A DNA stretch of 64,000 nt from Triticum aestivum (GCF_018294505.1 NC_057800.1:471802955-471866954); one strand, 5' to 3'. Positions 45,665 to 57,467 are shown, counted from the stretch's first letter. Notes: generated by a model from the sequence alone, not told the origin. Program-made: numbers and translations.

Positions 45665-48648
45665 GGTGAAGGGAATCTCCCACTGCCTTCCAGCCCAGGG
45701 ACAAACCATTCCCATGCCGAAGTCCAACGAGAGGGTTAGGATTCATCCCTCAGTTCCTCCGCGGGTTAGGGTTTCCACTCCACCCCTTCGTCTGCGGGCT
45801 GATGTTCTACTGTGGGATAGACTTATACGACCTATCCTCGAACTCCTTTCTCAATATCTCAGCGTTCATCATCGTGTGTGAAGCCTTCCTCCACATCCAA
45901 CCCCACTTCGGGTTGTGGCTCAAAATCTTCAATGTGAAGCCGAAGGTGGTGGATGGCCAGCACGCGGAGTGCGGAGGCGCCATGGTGAGCAAGCTAGCCA
46001 ACATCTCTTGGCCAAAAGGAACTTTCGTGGAGTCTGTCAAAGAATGGCAGAAACAATGGTGCTACATTACAGAACCCCGCGATGCTACCTGGGCTGCGGT
46101 TGCCGAATTCAACTCCGGAGCTCCCATGTGACTCACCTACTGGGTTGAGAAGAGCCCAAACTGGTGTTCGTCATATGAGCTGACAGCGCTGCAAATGCAC
46201 ATTCAAAGCATGGTGGACAAGGATGTCAAACTTGTCGATGTAATCCAGGTGATGCTAGTTCGCCAAATTCTCCCCTGCCAAAGCCGAAGTCACTCTCTAT
46301 GGGAGTTTAATCCGAAGAAGCACCAAACCCTAGAGAGGCTCTTTGAGACAAACCATGAAGACGCCTGGAAGTTGCTCTTCAAGGGCAACGAGACACCGCC
46401 GGCCACAACCTTGGACTGTGGGTACAGCGTTAATCGCTCCACCAGCAAGGTAAATCTTTACTGCATCCTTTACTTGCTTGTTTCAAGGATGATATCTAAG
46501 CTTTTATTATCATGGCTTCTTCAGGAGTGGATGGAGAAGGCGAAGCGGATCCAATGTCCGGCTCCGCTGCCTGAAGAACCAGTCATCCCGCGTTTAGCGA
46601 AGATGCTGGTGCCGGTGCCCTATAAGGCACCGGAGAAGAAGGCCACAGGGAAGGCCAAGGGGGTCCGGAGTGGCCCCCGCCGCAAGGGCGCTTCGGACAT
46701 GACGTCCGAAGACAAGACCCGCTCCTCTGCCGCCGAAGACGACGACGATGAGGAGGAGGAGACCAACCCTCCCCCTGATGAGGGGAGGAAGAAGAGGGCG
46801 GCTTCCACAAATCTGGAGGCAGAGACGTCCAAGAAAGGGAAGAGCTCCCTTGCAGATAACTCCATGTGGGACGTCGACAACAGTCCGGAGAGACACCCCT
46901 GCACTAAGCCTCAGGCCACATTGTAAGTGCTAAAACTCATATCCGCCCATAAACCAAATCTTACCTCTTTGTTGTATTGATATAATTAGTTATGCTATTA
47001 CAGTCCAGCCCACGACAGCTCCCAGCGATCCTCATCACGAGGTTCGCTGGACTCAAAGGCGATGGCCAGCGATTCACCGCAGGCCGCTCACTCCCCCAAG
47101 GCCAAAGATGATGCAGAGGTGATGTCCCGAAGGACTGTTCCAGGCGGGGGAGAGGCTCAGGAGGCGCCATAAGGCGAAACCCCCGCCGCTGGACACCAGG
47201 GGGAATCAATCCCCATGGAGACTGGTGGGGAGGGCCGTATTCAGTTCATCACTCAGCCGGACTCAATTCCAGAGACCGATGTGGCTCCGAAATCCGGCAC
47301 ACAACCTTCTTCTAAAGAAGGGGGAATGCCTATTCCGCCAGTGAGCCCTGTCCAACCAGGGGCACCGAGGCGCTTCCATTGTGGATGAGCACCGTGTCCT
47401 TATGGGAACGGTAATTGAAAGGGTTCAGTCCACCAAGAGCAGACTAACCAAAGCCTGCAGTAGCCTGCAAACAGGTTTTGAGGTAAGCGACGCAAAAAGG
47501 AGAAAATCCCAATGTAGACAGTAGCCCCTAAGACATTGTTCGGTGTTCGGAAAGAAAAAGGCGGACAGAGGATCAATCTCCTATTGTAGGAAGCTAACTA
47601 ATTTTTTTCTGAAATGTAAACACATGCGTCACTGTTGGCTGCAGCCTCACATACTGCCGAAGTCTCTGGACTGAAGCAGAAACTGGCGGAGGCCGAGGAG
47701 GAGCTGGGCCAGGTGAAGAGGCAGCTCCAGGAAAAACAAGGTAAGTAATAACCTGTTATGTATTCGAGAAAAGGTAAAATGATATGTAGTGACTGAACTG
47801 CCATGATGTGTACAGAGGCGACGACCGAGGTCGAGGCCCTAAAAAAGGCCCTAATCAAAGCTGAAGGGAAGGCTGTCAAGGAGCAGGCTGCTCGGAAGAA
47901 GCTCAAGGCCCGGGTCAATGAGTTCCAACAGGAGCTCGAGGATGCGGTGAAGAAGTGCGAGGCCTTGGAGCATGATGCATCAGTTCAAGAGACCGAACTC
48001 GCCAAGGCTCGCCAGAGGGCGGAGGCAGCCCAGAATGAGGCCCAGGGCACCATCCAGGAGATCTAGGAGGCCAGGAAGATCGCGGCAGGTAAGGCATTCA
48101 ATATGCAAAGCAATAATGTGAAGATGAAATATCGTTTACTAACCCCGATTCAGTGTTCTCCAGGGGCTTTTACTGATCTACCATGCAGTGTGCCTGACGC
48201 CGCAGAGATCTTCTGAGCCGAAGAAGGGAGCTCCACGGAGAAGCTGTTCTGGTCGCAATATCTTGCGCCAGAACATCCGGTGCCCTTCAGCGATCAGTTA
48301 AAACAGCTGGTCAAGCTGGATAGGATGGCTGAACTGGCCATGAAGGATTTAATAATCCGTTTGTGGCCAGCCGAAGCTATACCCGACAGTTACTTCGGCC
48401 TCGTGAAGCGACTGGTGGGTGCCTATCCTTGGCTGGACGTCGTCAAGCAGTCTGTCTGCATCGAGGGCGCCCGTCTGGCCTTCTCCTATTGCAAGGTCTG
48501 GTGGGCGAAGCTGGACACTATCAAATTAGTGACCGAGGGGCCGCTGGAGGGCAAGGAGCACCGCACACCCGAGCAATATTTCGGCGATGTCTTGGAGGGG
48601 CCCCGCATTGTTGTGGATCATTGTGCGAAAGACACTATATTTGAATGA
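45665..48648 (+). pseudogene. Antisense multi-exon accessory gene of Fatima-type element 2
   Basis: Plus-strand gene against gag. First visible exon 45665-46449 (start lost to the family B insertion): after a frame change near 45800 it reads FYCGIDLYDLSSNSFLNISAF and CEAFLHIQPHFGLWLKIF (Transposase_28-like), with a stop at 46128-46131, then LQMHIQSMVDKDVKLVDVIQVMLVRQILPCQ. Donor AGGTAAAT. Exon 46525 to about 46923 is a Lys/Arg-rich then acidic segment with many D/E residues and KKRAAS (nuclear-type). Coiled-coil exons follow near 47640-47740 and 47812-48066. The last exon, about 48189-48648, ends at TGA and has LIIRLWPAEAIPDSYFGLVKRL and the SYCKVWWAK block. Exon order matches element 1. Confidence 0.65.
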
Positions 48649-49799
48649 ATGTATCCGAGCTCCCTCTACCTTGTATGATAAAACAAAGTGATTGTGCAAT
48701 ATAATGCTTGTTATGTTTTTAAATTTTTACTTCCTGTGCGGCCGTGTTGTATGAAATCTGAGGTTAACCAGTCGTTGACTTCTGCCCCCATGTAGGTAGT
48801 ACGGGGGTGTTCGGGATGGAATCTAAATAATCCTGATCCAATTAGATGGTCCTTGAAGGAGTTGTTTAGCGCAACGAACCAGGCAACCAGACTATGTGGC
48901 TGTAACGCCCTCACTTACCATAGGAGTTCGACAATAAAAACATGGGCGCAACCCCTAGTATCCAAACTAGAGTGTTATAAGCGTCTGATCGGGAAGTACC
49001 ACTGCTTCGCGTAATGCAGAAGAAATCTCCAACGATTTGTAACCTCCGAACAGCTGACCGGCTCATGCCGCATCATGACAGTCAGTTTTCGGCTTTCTCT
49101 ACTGAGGTGCTCCTTTGGATAAACCAAGGCACAATTGCAGTAGTTCTCCCTTTACTACCTTAGCCGATATAGCGGAACGTAAGGTAGCAAGCATAGGAGT
49201 CGGGCAACCGAACTATTGACCAAAGACATGATTCGGAGCCGATGCATATAATGCTAAATTCGGGGTGCCAAACTATACTTATAAAAAGTGTTCGGACTTT
49301 TGTTGCCGTAATGTGGGGTGCTATGAAGCACAAGGCAAACATCAAACGTACCAAAGTGTACGGGTGCTACCTAATAGGGTTATCCACAAGGGAGCTGAGA
49401 GAAAAAAAGAAAGAAAACAGAAAAGATGCAAAGGTAAAAAGCTGGGGTCCTAAAGCTCTAGCCGCAAACTGTTCTCATTGTAATTTAATTAGTACGTCAA
49501 GGCGCATTGATACAGGTAGTGCGATAAGCAACAAGCTATTTGACATGCCGAAACCAAGGGAGAGCTTCATGTGGGTCATGAAAAACAGGTAGAGTTATCA
49601 TTAACGGAATCACCTAAAAAGTCCCTCATATGTCTATGTTTCTCGCCGTCTTGGTGTTTTTATCCTTCAAGAGGACCGATGACCAGACCACCAGATGGGG
49701 CCTGTGGGATTGAGACCTGAAAAGGAAACAAGTAAAAGTGAAAGTATGTGTGTATCCGATGTCGGTTGAGCCGTACTATGGACCACAAGCTAGCTATGA
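48649..49799. other. Non-coding DNA spanning the pol deletion
   Basis: Between the end of the accessory gene and the protease remnant. Only short open frames; no YVDD, RNase H or integrase motif on either strand. The missing stretch would be about 3 kb by comparison with element 1. Confidence 0.6.
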
Positions 49800-50470
49800 C
49801 TCCATCGATGCCCATGGGATTTTGAGTGCGTAGTTATGTACGCGCGGCATGAATGCCACCACTTGATCGGGACTGAGACGGAGGCCGAATTGCTAGTCGA
49901 GCTCCTGACGAGCCGAGCTCTCCTGCTGCAGAGTAGTTCAGACCCTCGTAACAGTGTCCGTGGGCTCGGCAGACGAATTAAGGTTCTGCTTGAGAAGGCC
50001 GCTCTATACTTCTGCTGCTAAGGTAGCTGTGTGCTCTTCTATAAGGAGGGGCCGTTCTGTATTTCCATTGACCGTTATGACGCCGCATGGACCAAGCATC
50101 TTGAGCTTGAGATAAGCATAATGTGGTACTGCGTTGAATCGAGCAAACGCAGTTCATCCGAGCAGTGTGTGATAGCCGCTGCGAAAGGGGACGATATCGA
50201 AGATTAGCTCCTCGCTTCGGAAGTTGTACGGAGATCCGAAGACAACCTCTAGTGTGATTGAGCCCGTACAGCGGGACTCTACACCTGGTATGACTCCTTT
50301 GAAGGTAGTCCTGGTGGGCTTGATACGTGATGGGTTAATGCCCATTTTTCACGCTGTATCCTGATAGACAAGATTGAGGCTGCTACCTCCATCCATAAGG
50401 ACGTGATTCAGGTGGAACCCATCAATTATTGGGTCTAGGACCCGTGCGGCTGAGCCACCGTGACGGATAC
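49800..50470 (-). pseudogene. Fatima-type element 2 protease remnant
   Basis: Reads LDPIIDGFHLNHVLMDGGSS (active site about 50384-50395), a TGA at the end of the YQDTA block, MGINPSRIKPTRTTFKGVIPG, then DIVPFRSGYHTLLG at 50154. Beyond that comes a decayed tail with further stops. Confidence 0.75.
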
Positions 50471-50521
50471 TGGTCGGATGATCCCGGCGATCAAAAGTGA
50501 TCGGGCATGACAAACCATGGA

Positions 50522-51829
50522 TTAAATTTTGGGCCGACTGGCTCTATCGCGTAGACGTCCCTGAGAGCACGCTTGCGCTCCCTCTTGGGGATGTGGGTAG
50601 CGTATACCATGTTCACCGTTTTGACCTGAGGGGGAACTTCTTCTGTCCCCTATGTTCGGTTGCCGGGGCTCTTTGTCATCGTCCTCGCTTTGCGATCCCT
50701 TTTCCCTATTCTCGGCGTTTAATTTGCCGGCGTATTTAAAAACCCAGCAATCTCTATTTGTATGATTGGGTGGTTTGTCTGAGGTGCCATGAATCTGGCA
50801 CGAACGATCAAGTATGCGGTCCAAGCTGGATGGGCCTGAATTGTTCTTTTGGAACGACTTCTTCCGTTTACCGGACTTAGAGCCACTGAATCCGGCATTG
50901 ACCGTCGTATCCTCAGTGTTGTCAATGTTGTTTCGACAACTGTATCTGTTGCGTCGAGACTTGTGTTTGTTATTTTTAACTTCAGGGGTGCCGGCTTCGC
51001 TTGCATTGTTTTTGCTACGGGCCAACCAACTGTCCTCGCCCGCACAAAAGTGGGTCATGAGTGCCGTGAGGGCCGCCATGGATTTTGGCTTTTCTTGGCC
51101 GAGGTGGTGAGCGAGCCATTCGTCACGGATGCTGTGTTTGAAGGCTTCTAGGGCTTCTGCATCCGGACAATCGACGATTTGGTTCTTTTTAGTTAAGAAC
51201 CTAGTCCAGAATTTCCTGGCGGACTCTCCGGGCTGTTGAACTATATGGCTTAAGTCATCAGCGTCCGGAGGTCGAACATATGTACCTTGGAAGTTATTGA
51301 GGAAGGCCTCTTCCAAGTCCTCCCAGTTGCCAATAGAATTTTCAGGAAGACTGTTGAGCCAATGCCGAGCTGGCCCTTTGAGTTTTAAAGGGAGGTATTT
51401 GATGGCGTGGAGGTCATCGCCGCGGGCCATATGAATGTGGAGAATGAAGTCTTCGATCCACACCGTGGGGTCCATGGTTCCATCGTATGATTCTATATTC
51501 ATGGGTTTGAACCCTTCTCGGAATTCATGATCCATGACCTCATCAGTGAAGCAATGAGGGTGTGCGGCGCCTCTATATCGGGTCATATCACGACGTAGCT
51601 CTGATGGAGTCCGTCTGCACTTTTCATCCTGCACATGACTAAGTTTGTCACATCCGATTAGGTGGTCATCATCGCGTGTCGAGGCACGTCCTCGCGATCC
51701 GTAGATTGATCTGGTATGTCCTGCTTTATTGTTCAGGTTTAGCCGGAGGTCATATGTATGGCTGTGGGCTAATTTACCTCTAACTGTGTGATGAGGCGGG
51801 GCGGGCTTGTGTTCAACATGAGATGCCAT
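50522..51829 (-). CDS. Fatima-type element 2 gag (capsid)
   Basis: 435-codon open frame, the best preserved coding unit of this element. The central retrotransposon gag domain (about residues 100-270) includes SYDGTMDPTVWIEDFILHIH, LKGPARHWLNSLPENSI, WEDLEEAFLNNFQGTY and QPGESARKFWTRFL. A basic Lys/Arg/Asn stretch follows, then a knuckle-like CQIHGTSDKPPNHTNRDCW. Gag forms the virus-like particle and packages RNA. The frame continues in origin with the N-terminal pieces at 52126-53257 but is separated by stops. Confidence 0.8.
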   Translation of the reverse strand: MASHVEHKPAPPHHTVRGKLAHSHTYDLRLNLNNKAGHTRSIYGSRGRASTRDDDHLIGCDKLSHVQDEKCRRTPSELRRDMTRYRGAAHPHCFTDEVMDHEFREGFKPMNIESYDGTMDPTVWIEDFILHIHMARGDDLHAIKYLPLKLKGPARHWLNSLPENSIGNWEDLEEAFLNNFQGTYVRPPDADDLSHIVQQPGESARKFWTRFLTKKNQIVDCPDAEALEAFKHSIRDEWLAHHLGQEKPKSMAALTALMTHFCAGEDSWLARSKNNASEAGTPEVKNNKHKSRRNRYSCRNNIDNTEDTTVNAGFSGSKSGKRKKSFQKNNSGPSSLDRILDRSCQIHGTSDKPPNHTNRDCWVFKYAGKLNAENREKGSQSEDDDKEPRQPNIGDRRSSPSGQNGEHGIRYPHPQEGAQACSQGRLRDRASRPKI

Positions 51830-52125
51830 TTTGTCCTAACCACGTGGTGGTCGGTCAGCCGCATTGTACGATGGTGGTGTGTATTCCGGTGCCTCCTCGT
51901 CAAACTGGGGTAGCAATTTGCGCTTTGGGTAGCATTTGGTTGGGCGCTTGAGGCCGTATTCTTCGGCTGCTAGGACATCGGTCCATTTATCATTGAGCAG
52001 ATCTTGGTCAGCTTGAAGTTGCTACTGCTTCTTTTTCAGGCTCCTTGCAGTGGCTATTAGCTGGTGCTTGAAGCTCTCCTGCTCAAGAGGTTCCTCAGGC
52101 ACGATGAAATCGTCAGTGCCGAGGC

Positions 52126-53257
52126 TCACCTCATCCTCAGAGAGCGGAAGATATCTTCCGTCCTCTGAGTATTCGTGCGTGGCGTGTTTACCAGGGCTAA
52201 CCTGCCCATCTTCCCGTTCATCTTGTTCATTAGCTGTTTCAATGGGGTCTTCATTGTCTTTGACACCTTCTGGAGTGTTATCTCCTCCTGTACCGGTGTT
52301 GCTGTCTTAGAGCGGCGTGACTTAGAGTGGCGCCGCTGATGCCGGCGCTTGGATTGTATTTCGGAAGGTTTATCCTCAGCTGGATCTTCCTTGTCATCGC
52401 CGCTGTTCTCCTTTGGTGCATCCACCATGTATACATCATATGAGGAAGTGGCCGTCCAGCGTCCGGTGAACGGCGGGTTCTGGGCCTCTTCTTCTCCGGC
52501 ATCGTCGTCCATACCGTCGATGTCCTCGGAGTCGTAATCAAGTGTGTCGGTCAAATCCTCGACCGTGGCTATGAAGTGGGTGGCAGGTGGGAAGCAAAAT
52601 TCTCCACCGTCAACCCCTAGTTCGGACCGGATAGAGTTCGGCTGTGAGTCGTCCGTCGAGGACAGGTTTTTTTAATGAGTTTAGCATGTCGTCCAAAGGT
52701 GAGTGCTGGAAGATGTCTGCGGCGCTGAATTCGAAGATCGATAAACGATCAAGTTCGGCGTCCGCGGGCTCACATGGTTCGAAACTTACGGCCAGAGACG
52801 AGTCCAGAGTTCTGGTGGCACAGGTATCGTGCGAGATCAAGTCTATGTGCGGCTCCAACACCGAGGAATCTATGGCCTCCATGGCGGGGTTGAGCTTCCT
52901 ATCCTTGGATGGCGCAGTCTGCTCCGGATCTAAGGCTAGAGCGGTTACGTGAGCTGTCTCCTGGATGTAGTCCGATGACAGGTTGAGGCCATGTCTCACG
53001 GGGTGATCAGGAGTGGTAGCCGCGGTCTCGAATCCGGTGAAGATCAAGTCTCCACGGATGTCTGCAACGTAGTTCAAGCTCCCAAATCTGACCTGATGGC
53101 CAGGGGCGTAGCTTTCGATATGCTCCAAATGGCCAAATGAATTGGCCCGCAGTGCGAAGCCACAGAACACAAAGATTTGTCCAGGGAGGAAAGTTTCTCC
53201 TTGGGCAGCGTCATTATTGACGATTGAAGGGGCCATTAAACCTTTTGGTGACAACAA
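52126..53257 (-). pseudogene. Fatima-type element 2 gag N-terminal region
   Basis: Two open pieces: 52610-53257 (216 codons, beginning MLSPKGLMAPSIVNN close to the primer site) and 52126-52554 (143 codons, acidic start, then Arg/Lys-rich RRHQRRHSKSRRSK). They lie between the 5' LTR and the capsid domain and are specific to this family. The second ends in KxxEDIFRSLRMR before more stops. No known domain; perhaps an RNA-binding or assembly extension. Confidence 0.6.
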
Positions 53258-53258
53258 A

Positions 53259-53283
53259 GTGGAACTCTCAATGAAAGCACCAA
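53259..53283 (-). promoter_or_regulatory. Primer site of Fatima-type element 2
   Basis: Same minus-strand TTGGTGCTTTCATTGAGAG text as in element 1, directly after the LTR end. Confidence 0.65.
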
Positions 53284-53761
53284 TGTCGGTGTCAAAACCG
53301 GCGGATCTCGGGTAGGGGGTCCCGAACTGTGCGTCTAAGGTCGATGGTAACAGGAGACAGGGGACACAATGTTTTATCCAGGTTCGGGCCCTCTCTATGG
53401 AGGTAATACCCTATGTCCTGCCTGATTGATCTTGATGAATATGAGTATTACAAGAGTTGATCTACCACGAGATCGTAATGGCTAAACCCTAGCGGTCTAG
53501 CTTGTATGGCTATGGTAATGTATCCCTCCTCCAGACTAAGTCCTTCTGTTTATATAGACACCGGGAGGATCTAGGGTTACACAAGGTCTGTTACAAAGAA
53601 ATGAATCTACATATTTGGTCGCCAAGCTTGCCTTCCACGCCAAGGAGAGTCCCGTCCGGACACGGGTGCAGTCTTCGGTCTTCGTATCTTCACAGCCCAT
53701 CAGTCCGGCCCATGGCTAACAGGCCAGACGCCCGAGGACCCCTTAGTCCAGGACTCCCTCA
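53284..53761 (-). repeat. Fatima-type element 2, 5' LTR
   Basis: 478 bases, TGTCGGTGTC to CTCCCTCA; minus-strand TATA box CTATATAAA at 53549-53557. Aligns along its whole length with the element 1 LTRs but is more diverged from them than they are from each other. Confidence 0.88.
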
Positions 53762-53852
53762 AAGGGGTCGGAGGCCCTCCTACGCCACCGCTGGGTGAAA
53801 GAGAACAACTGCGTCGGTAGTGGATTCCCTCCCTCACCGACGGCGACAACGT
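53762..53852. other. 91-base unassigned segment
   Basis: Lies between the outer end of the Fatima-type element 2 LTR and the start of the next Copia LTR. GC-rich, no recognised motif; probably older flanking DNA. Confidence 0.4.
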
Positions 53853-55402
53853 TCAAAGGATCGATATAGTTAACTAGAGGGGGTGTGTGTATAGGCAACT
53901 AACAATTTTAGCTTTTCTTTACCAATTTAAACTGTGCATCAAAGTAGGTTGTCTATATGTGCAACTCGGTGAGCAACCTATATGATGCAACAACAACAAG
54001 CACACAAGCAAGCAAGGGATAGGACACAATATAAAATTGCACAAGTAAAGGCACGAGATAACCAAGAGTGGAGCCGGTGAAGACGAGGATGTGTTACCGA
54101 AGTTCCTTCCTTTTGAAGGGAAGTATGTCTCCGTTGGAGCGGTGTGGAGGCACCATGCTCCCCAAGAAGCCACTAGGGCCACCGTATTCTCCTCACGCTC
54201 TCACACAATGCGAGATGTCATGATTCCACTATTGGTGCCCTTGAAGGCGGCAACCGGACCTTTACAAACAAGGTTGGGGCTCTCTCCACAACTTAATTGG
54301 AGGCTCCCAATGAAACCACGGAGCTTCACCACAATGGAATATGGCTCCGAGGTGACCTCAACTGTCTAGGGTGCTCAAACACCCAAGAGTAACAAGATCC
54401 ACAAGGGATTAGTGGGTGAAATCAAATTTATCTTGGTGGAAGTGTAGATCTGGGCCTTCTCAACCAATCCCTAGAAAATCCACAAGTTTATTGGCTAGGG
54501 AGAGAGATCGGGCGAAAATAAGCTTGTGGAGCAACAATGGAGTTTTGGGGGAGAAGAGGTGAGTCTTCTTGGAGAAGAAGACCCATTTATATAGAGGAGG
54601 GACACATCCAACTGTTATGCTACCCGCAGCCCGCATCTGGGCGGTACTACCGTAGCCGGAGCGGTACTACCGCTGCCACAACGGTACTACCGCTGTGGCA
54701 AGTACTACCGCTGTGGCAACATGCATAGGGCAACCAGGGCCGAGGGAGAAGAAGTACATGCACTAGGCCAGTACTACCACCCTATGGGCGGTACTACCAC
54801 CGATAAGCGGTACTGCCGCTCCCTGCAGCCGCTGGAAAACAGAGGAGGACAGCGAGCGAAGTGGCTATTGGAGCGGACGTAGGAGCGGTACTACCGCTAA
54901 TATAAGCGGCACTACCGCGCCCTACTGCTGTCCCTACTACCACTCCCCTGTGTGGTCCTTTACGGAAACCCGACACAAAAAATCGACACCACAGCAGGGG
55001 CGGTAGTACCAGCGGCACTAACAAGCGGTACTACCGCCGGTAGGCGGTACTACCGCCCTGACCGTGGTACTACCGCTTAGCACTCAGCACCCCTTGTTTT
55101 GCACAGCATGGATACTCCAAAGAAGCTGGAAGAAGGCGAGGGTGCAAGGAGAGAGTGTAAGTGATGATTCCACCCATACTCTTCCGAAACGGATCCCCTC
55201 TTGATAGAACGATTATCCCTACGACTCAATTCCACCAAAAAGAAACGGGGGAAAATAATCCGTCTAAAGTGATGTCCTCGAGGGGAAACAATCGCATAGT
55301 GCCTTTATATTAGATAACCTGAAAAGCTTAATGCACACGATTAGTCCGCAAAAGTATTGTCATCAATCACCAAAACAAACAAGCGATAATTATGCCCTAA
55401 CA
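53853..55402 (-). repeat. Copia 3' LTR with palindrome cluster
   Basis: About 1.55 kb; on the minus strand it starts TGTTAGGGCATAATT at 55402, directly after AAAAAGGGGGAGAT. The minus-strand TATA box CTATATAAA is at 54586-54594. The distal end near CCCCTCTAGTTAACTATATCG matches the style of the other Copia LTR (CCCCTCTAGTCGATATAA); the last bases are uncertain by about 5. Confidence 0.75.
54641..55078. repeat. Cluster of GCGGTA-N-TACCGC palindromes in LTR
   Basis: About 14 perfect or near-perfect copies of the 13-nt palindrome GCGGTACTACCGC or variants, irregularly spaced by 15-60 bases. Arms of six bases flank a single C or G. A second cluster lies at 57468-58110. Confidence 0.85.
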
Positions 55403-55419
55403 ATCTCCCCCTTTTTGGT
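55403..55419 (-). promoter_or_regulatory. Polypurine tract of Copia element
   Basis: Minus strand AAAAAGGGGGAGAT next to the LTR start; primes plus-strand synthesis. Confidence 0.75.
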
Positions 55420-55925
55420 GGATTGATGACAACACCGGATTTGCAGAAAATATAGTAACAGGAAATTAAGCAAACCAACTCCCTACAAAATATAGACGGG
55501 CTCCCCCCTAGAGGTGTGCACCAAGGAAATTAGCCTGAAAGGCTATGTGCACATCTTTAGGATCAAACTTCCCCTATATTTTACAGACAGGCAACATCCT
55601 TGCATATAAGAATAATAACAAGTACATCTAAGCAAGGACAACCATGAGAGCAATAATATAAGTTCCGGTAATGATGCATCTCATAAGAGAACAGAGTACT
55701 TGAGACTAAAGTAGATAAGATAGGGTAGTTCACATATGTCTTACACCATATGGTCTCACTCATAGCCGAACATAGTTCAAAACAAGAAAGCAAACGAACA
55801 CGACGAACACGAACAGACACGCAAACACAAAACCCAAAGCAAATCCCTAACTCTCCCCCTTTGGCAGCAAGACACCAAAGGTAAAGGGACGACACGAGAC
55901 ACGATGGTAGTAGATCTCCATGACA
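55420..55925 (-). other. 3' untranslated region of Copia accessory ORF
   Basis: A/T-rich, no conserved frame. Contains a second CTCCCCCTTTGG-type tract near 55855, like the extra GGGGGAG tract behind the accessory ORF of the other Copia element (about 42080). Confidence 0.5.
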
Positions 55926-57349
55926 TCACCAGTCATGCTCCTCCTCCTCCTCAGAGTCCTCTGCAGCACGAGGAGAAGCGCGAACTCCGGTGTCCTCCTT
56001 AGTGTTAGACCACGGGCAGTGCAGTCTGCTCCAAGACTCCTCATCAGTGGTCCGCTCCTCAAAGCCACTAGCAACCTCAATGCCAACATGTCTCATAATG
56101 GCCTTATCACAACGACGAGTCATCTTGGCCTCCTTGTGAGGCTTGTACTGGCCCCTGGCCTGAAAGCAAAACAGACGCTTCATCTTCTCCTTGAGTTTCC
56201 CCGCCCAAGAGGGCTCCTTAGATGGGGGCACATACTCCTCCCCATCATTATCCTCATCATCTGCATCAGATAAGACAGTCTCCTGCACCGGAGGTGCCGA
56301 AGTAGACTTACTCCACTTCTCCTTCTGACGCAGCTCGATAGTATCATGAGAAACCATATTGTTTGTGACAAGCTCCTCATCTGGAAACTTGGCTACCCAA
56401 GTGTCCTTGATAAGATGCATAAGATAGGGTCCATAAATGATGCACTTGCGCTCCATGACAACAGAGTGAAGTTCAGAGCACATCACATGTGACACATCCA
56501 GCACCTGCTGAGAGCCCTACTCTTCTTGACAGAATAGAAGCAAGTCAACAAGGTAAGAGTGCACCTAGTCCAAGTTGCCGACCTGAGGAAACAGGGTGTT
56601 CCGGAAGATCCGATGCATAATGTCTAGGAAGGTCCAGAGCTCATAAGAAACCTTCCCAGTCTCAGACACCTTCCTGGTAGAATAGGGCCAAAGCTTTTCC
56701 TTATGAGTAGCGGCAATCTCCTTATGAGGGAGAAACCCAAGTGGGGTTTGGGCACCCTCATCATATTACGATAAGCTGACCATGAAGTCCTATGGTGCGG
56801 ACAGAAGACGACCATTGGTCATCCAAGACAGAGTGCGGGCCGGATCATGCCCAAAGTGAATGGTCGCAAAGAACTGGGCCACGAGCTCGGCATCAAAGTC
56901 CTTGTTGAAAGTAATGATCCTCTTGATATCCAACTCCTCACATCTCTGCAGAGCATTCCCAATGTATCACAAGTCCTTCTCCATGTGCGAGAGATCGACA
57001 GACTTGAGCTTCACACACAAGTTCTTCTTTTGCTTCAAGACATCGTGATAGATGGATTGCTGAAATCTGTTCCAGAACGGACGGCTCTGAAGAGCAGGCT
57101 CCTGGCCCACATGGTAGGGATTGTGCTTCCTCTTGGTATAGAACTCTATTGTAGACATCTAATTAGCACGCTTGCGCCCAGCGGAGGTGTTCGATGTTGG
57201 GACCTTGGCCTTGCGTTTTGGTGGCTCAGTCGAGCCACCCTCATCAACAGTAGCAGCAGCCTCTGGTGCATCCAAAGAGCGATAACGCTTGGAACCGGCT
57301 GCACGGTCTGGATTCTTGCGGCGAGTCGGATGCTCGGAGCTACTACCAC
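55926..57349 (-). pseudogene. Copia 3' accessory (env-position) ORF
   Basis: Exon begins after a splice acceptor-like TTTAAG at 57350, itself preceded on the coding strand by a (GT)n run. It reads GGSSSEHPTRRKNPDR, then PPKRKAKVP and GRKRAN (basic, nuclear-type). A TAG follows at an expected Gln. The folded part starts MSTIEFYTKRKHNPY and continues with FWNRFQQSIYHDVL, RIITFNKDFDAELVAQFFATIHFG, VSYELWTFLDIMHR and, in the frame open at 55926-56504, CSELHSVVMERKCIIYGPYLMHLIKD. The C-terminus is acidic. At least six stops. The central block is related in layout to the accessory ORF at 38861-42025 (FWTASQANFY, LQFYATLHITG). No signal peptide or membrane segment, so an envelope role is not supported. 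Confidence 0.6.
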
Positions 57350-57353
57350 CTTA

Positions 57354-57375
57354 AACACACACACACACACACACA
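57354..57375. repeat. (CA)n microsatellite
   Basis: Eleven CA units beside the proposed splice acceptor of the Copia accessory ORF; on the coding strand it is a (GT)n tract just upstream of TTTAAG. Confidence 0.9.
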
Positions 57376-57467
57376 AGAACCACAAGAGCAAGAGAGCATA
57401 AGCCAAGGAAAGACAAACACCAAAGATGGAAAATTAGGTAGAGACATATGGGCATTAGCATCTTAGA

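Larger units (their letters stand above)
45656..53761 (-). mobile_element. Fatima-type Gypsy element 2 (minus), pol-deleted
   Basis: Contains only one LTR (right, 53284-53761, the 5' LTR). Minus-strand gag (50522-53257) and protease (about 49800-50470) are present, as is a plus-strand accessory gene (45665-48648). No RT, RNase H or integrase motif is present between 48660 and 49800. The left side is cut by family B copy 2, so the 3' LTR is not seen. This is a deletion derivative that keeps the antisense gene while losing its replication enzymes. Confidence 0.82.

Noticed and set aside
55926..57349. Envelope gene in the env position of the Copia element
   Set aside because: No signal peptide, membrane segment or Cys pattern; basic nuclear-type motifs instead.
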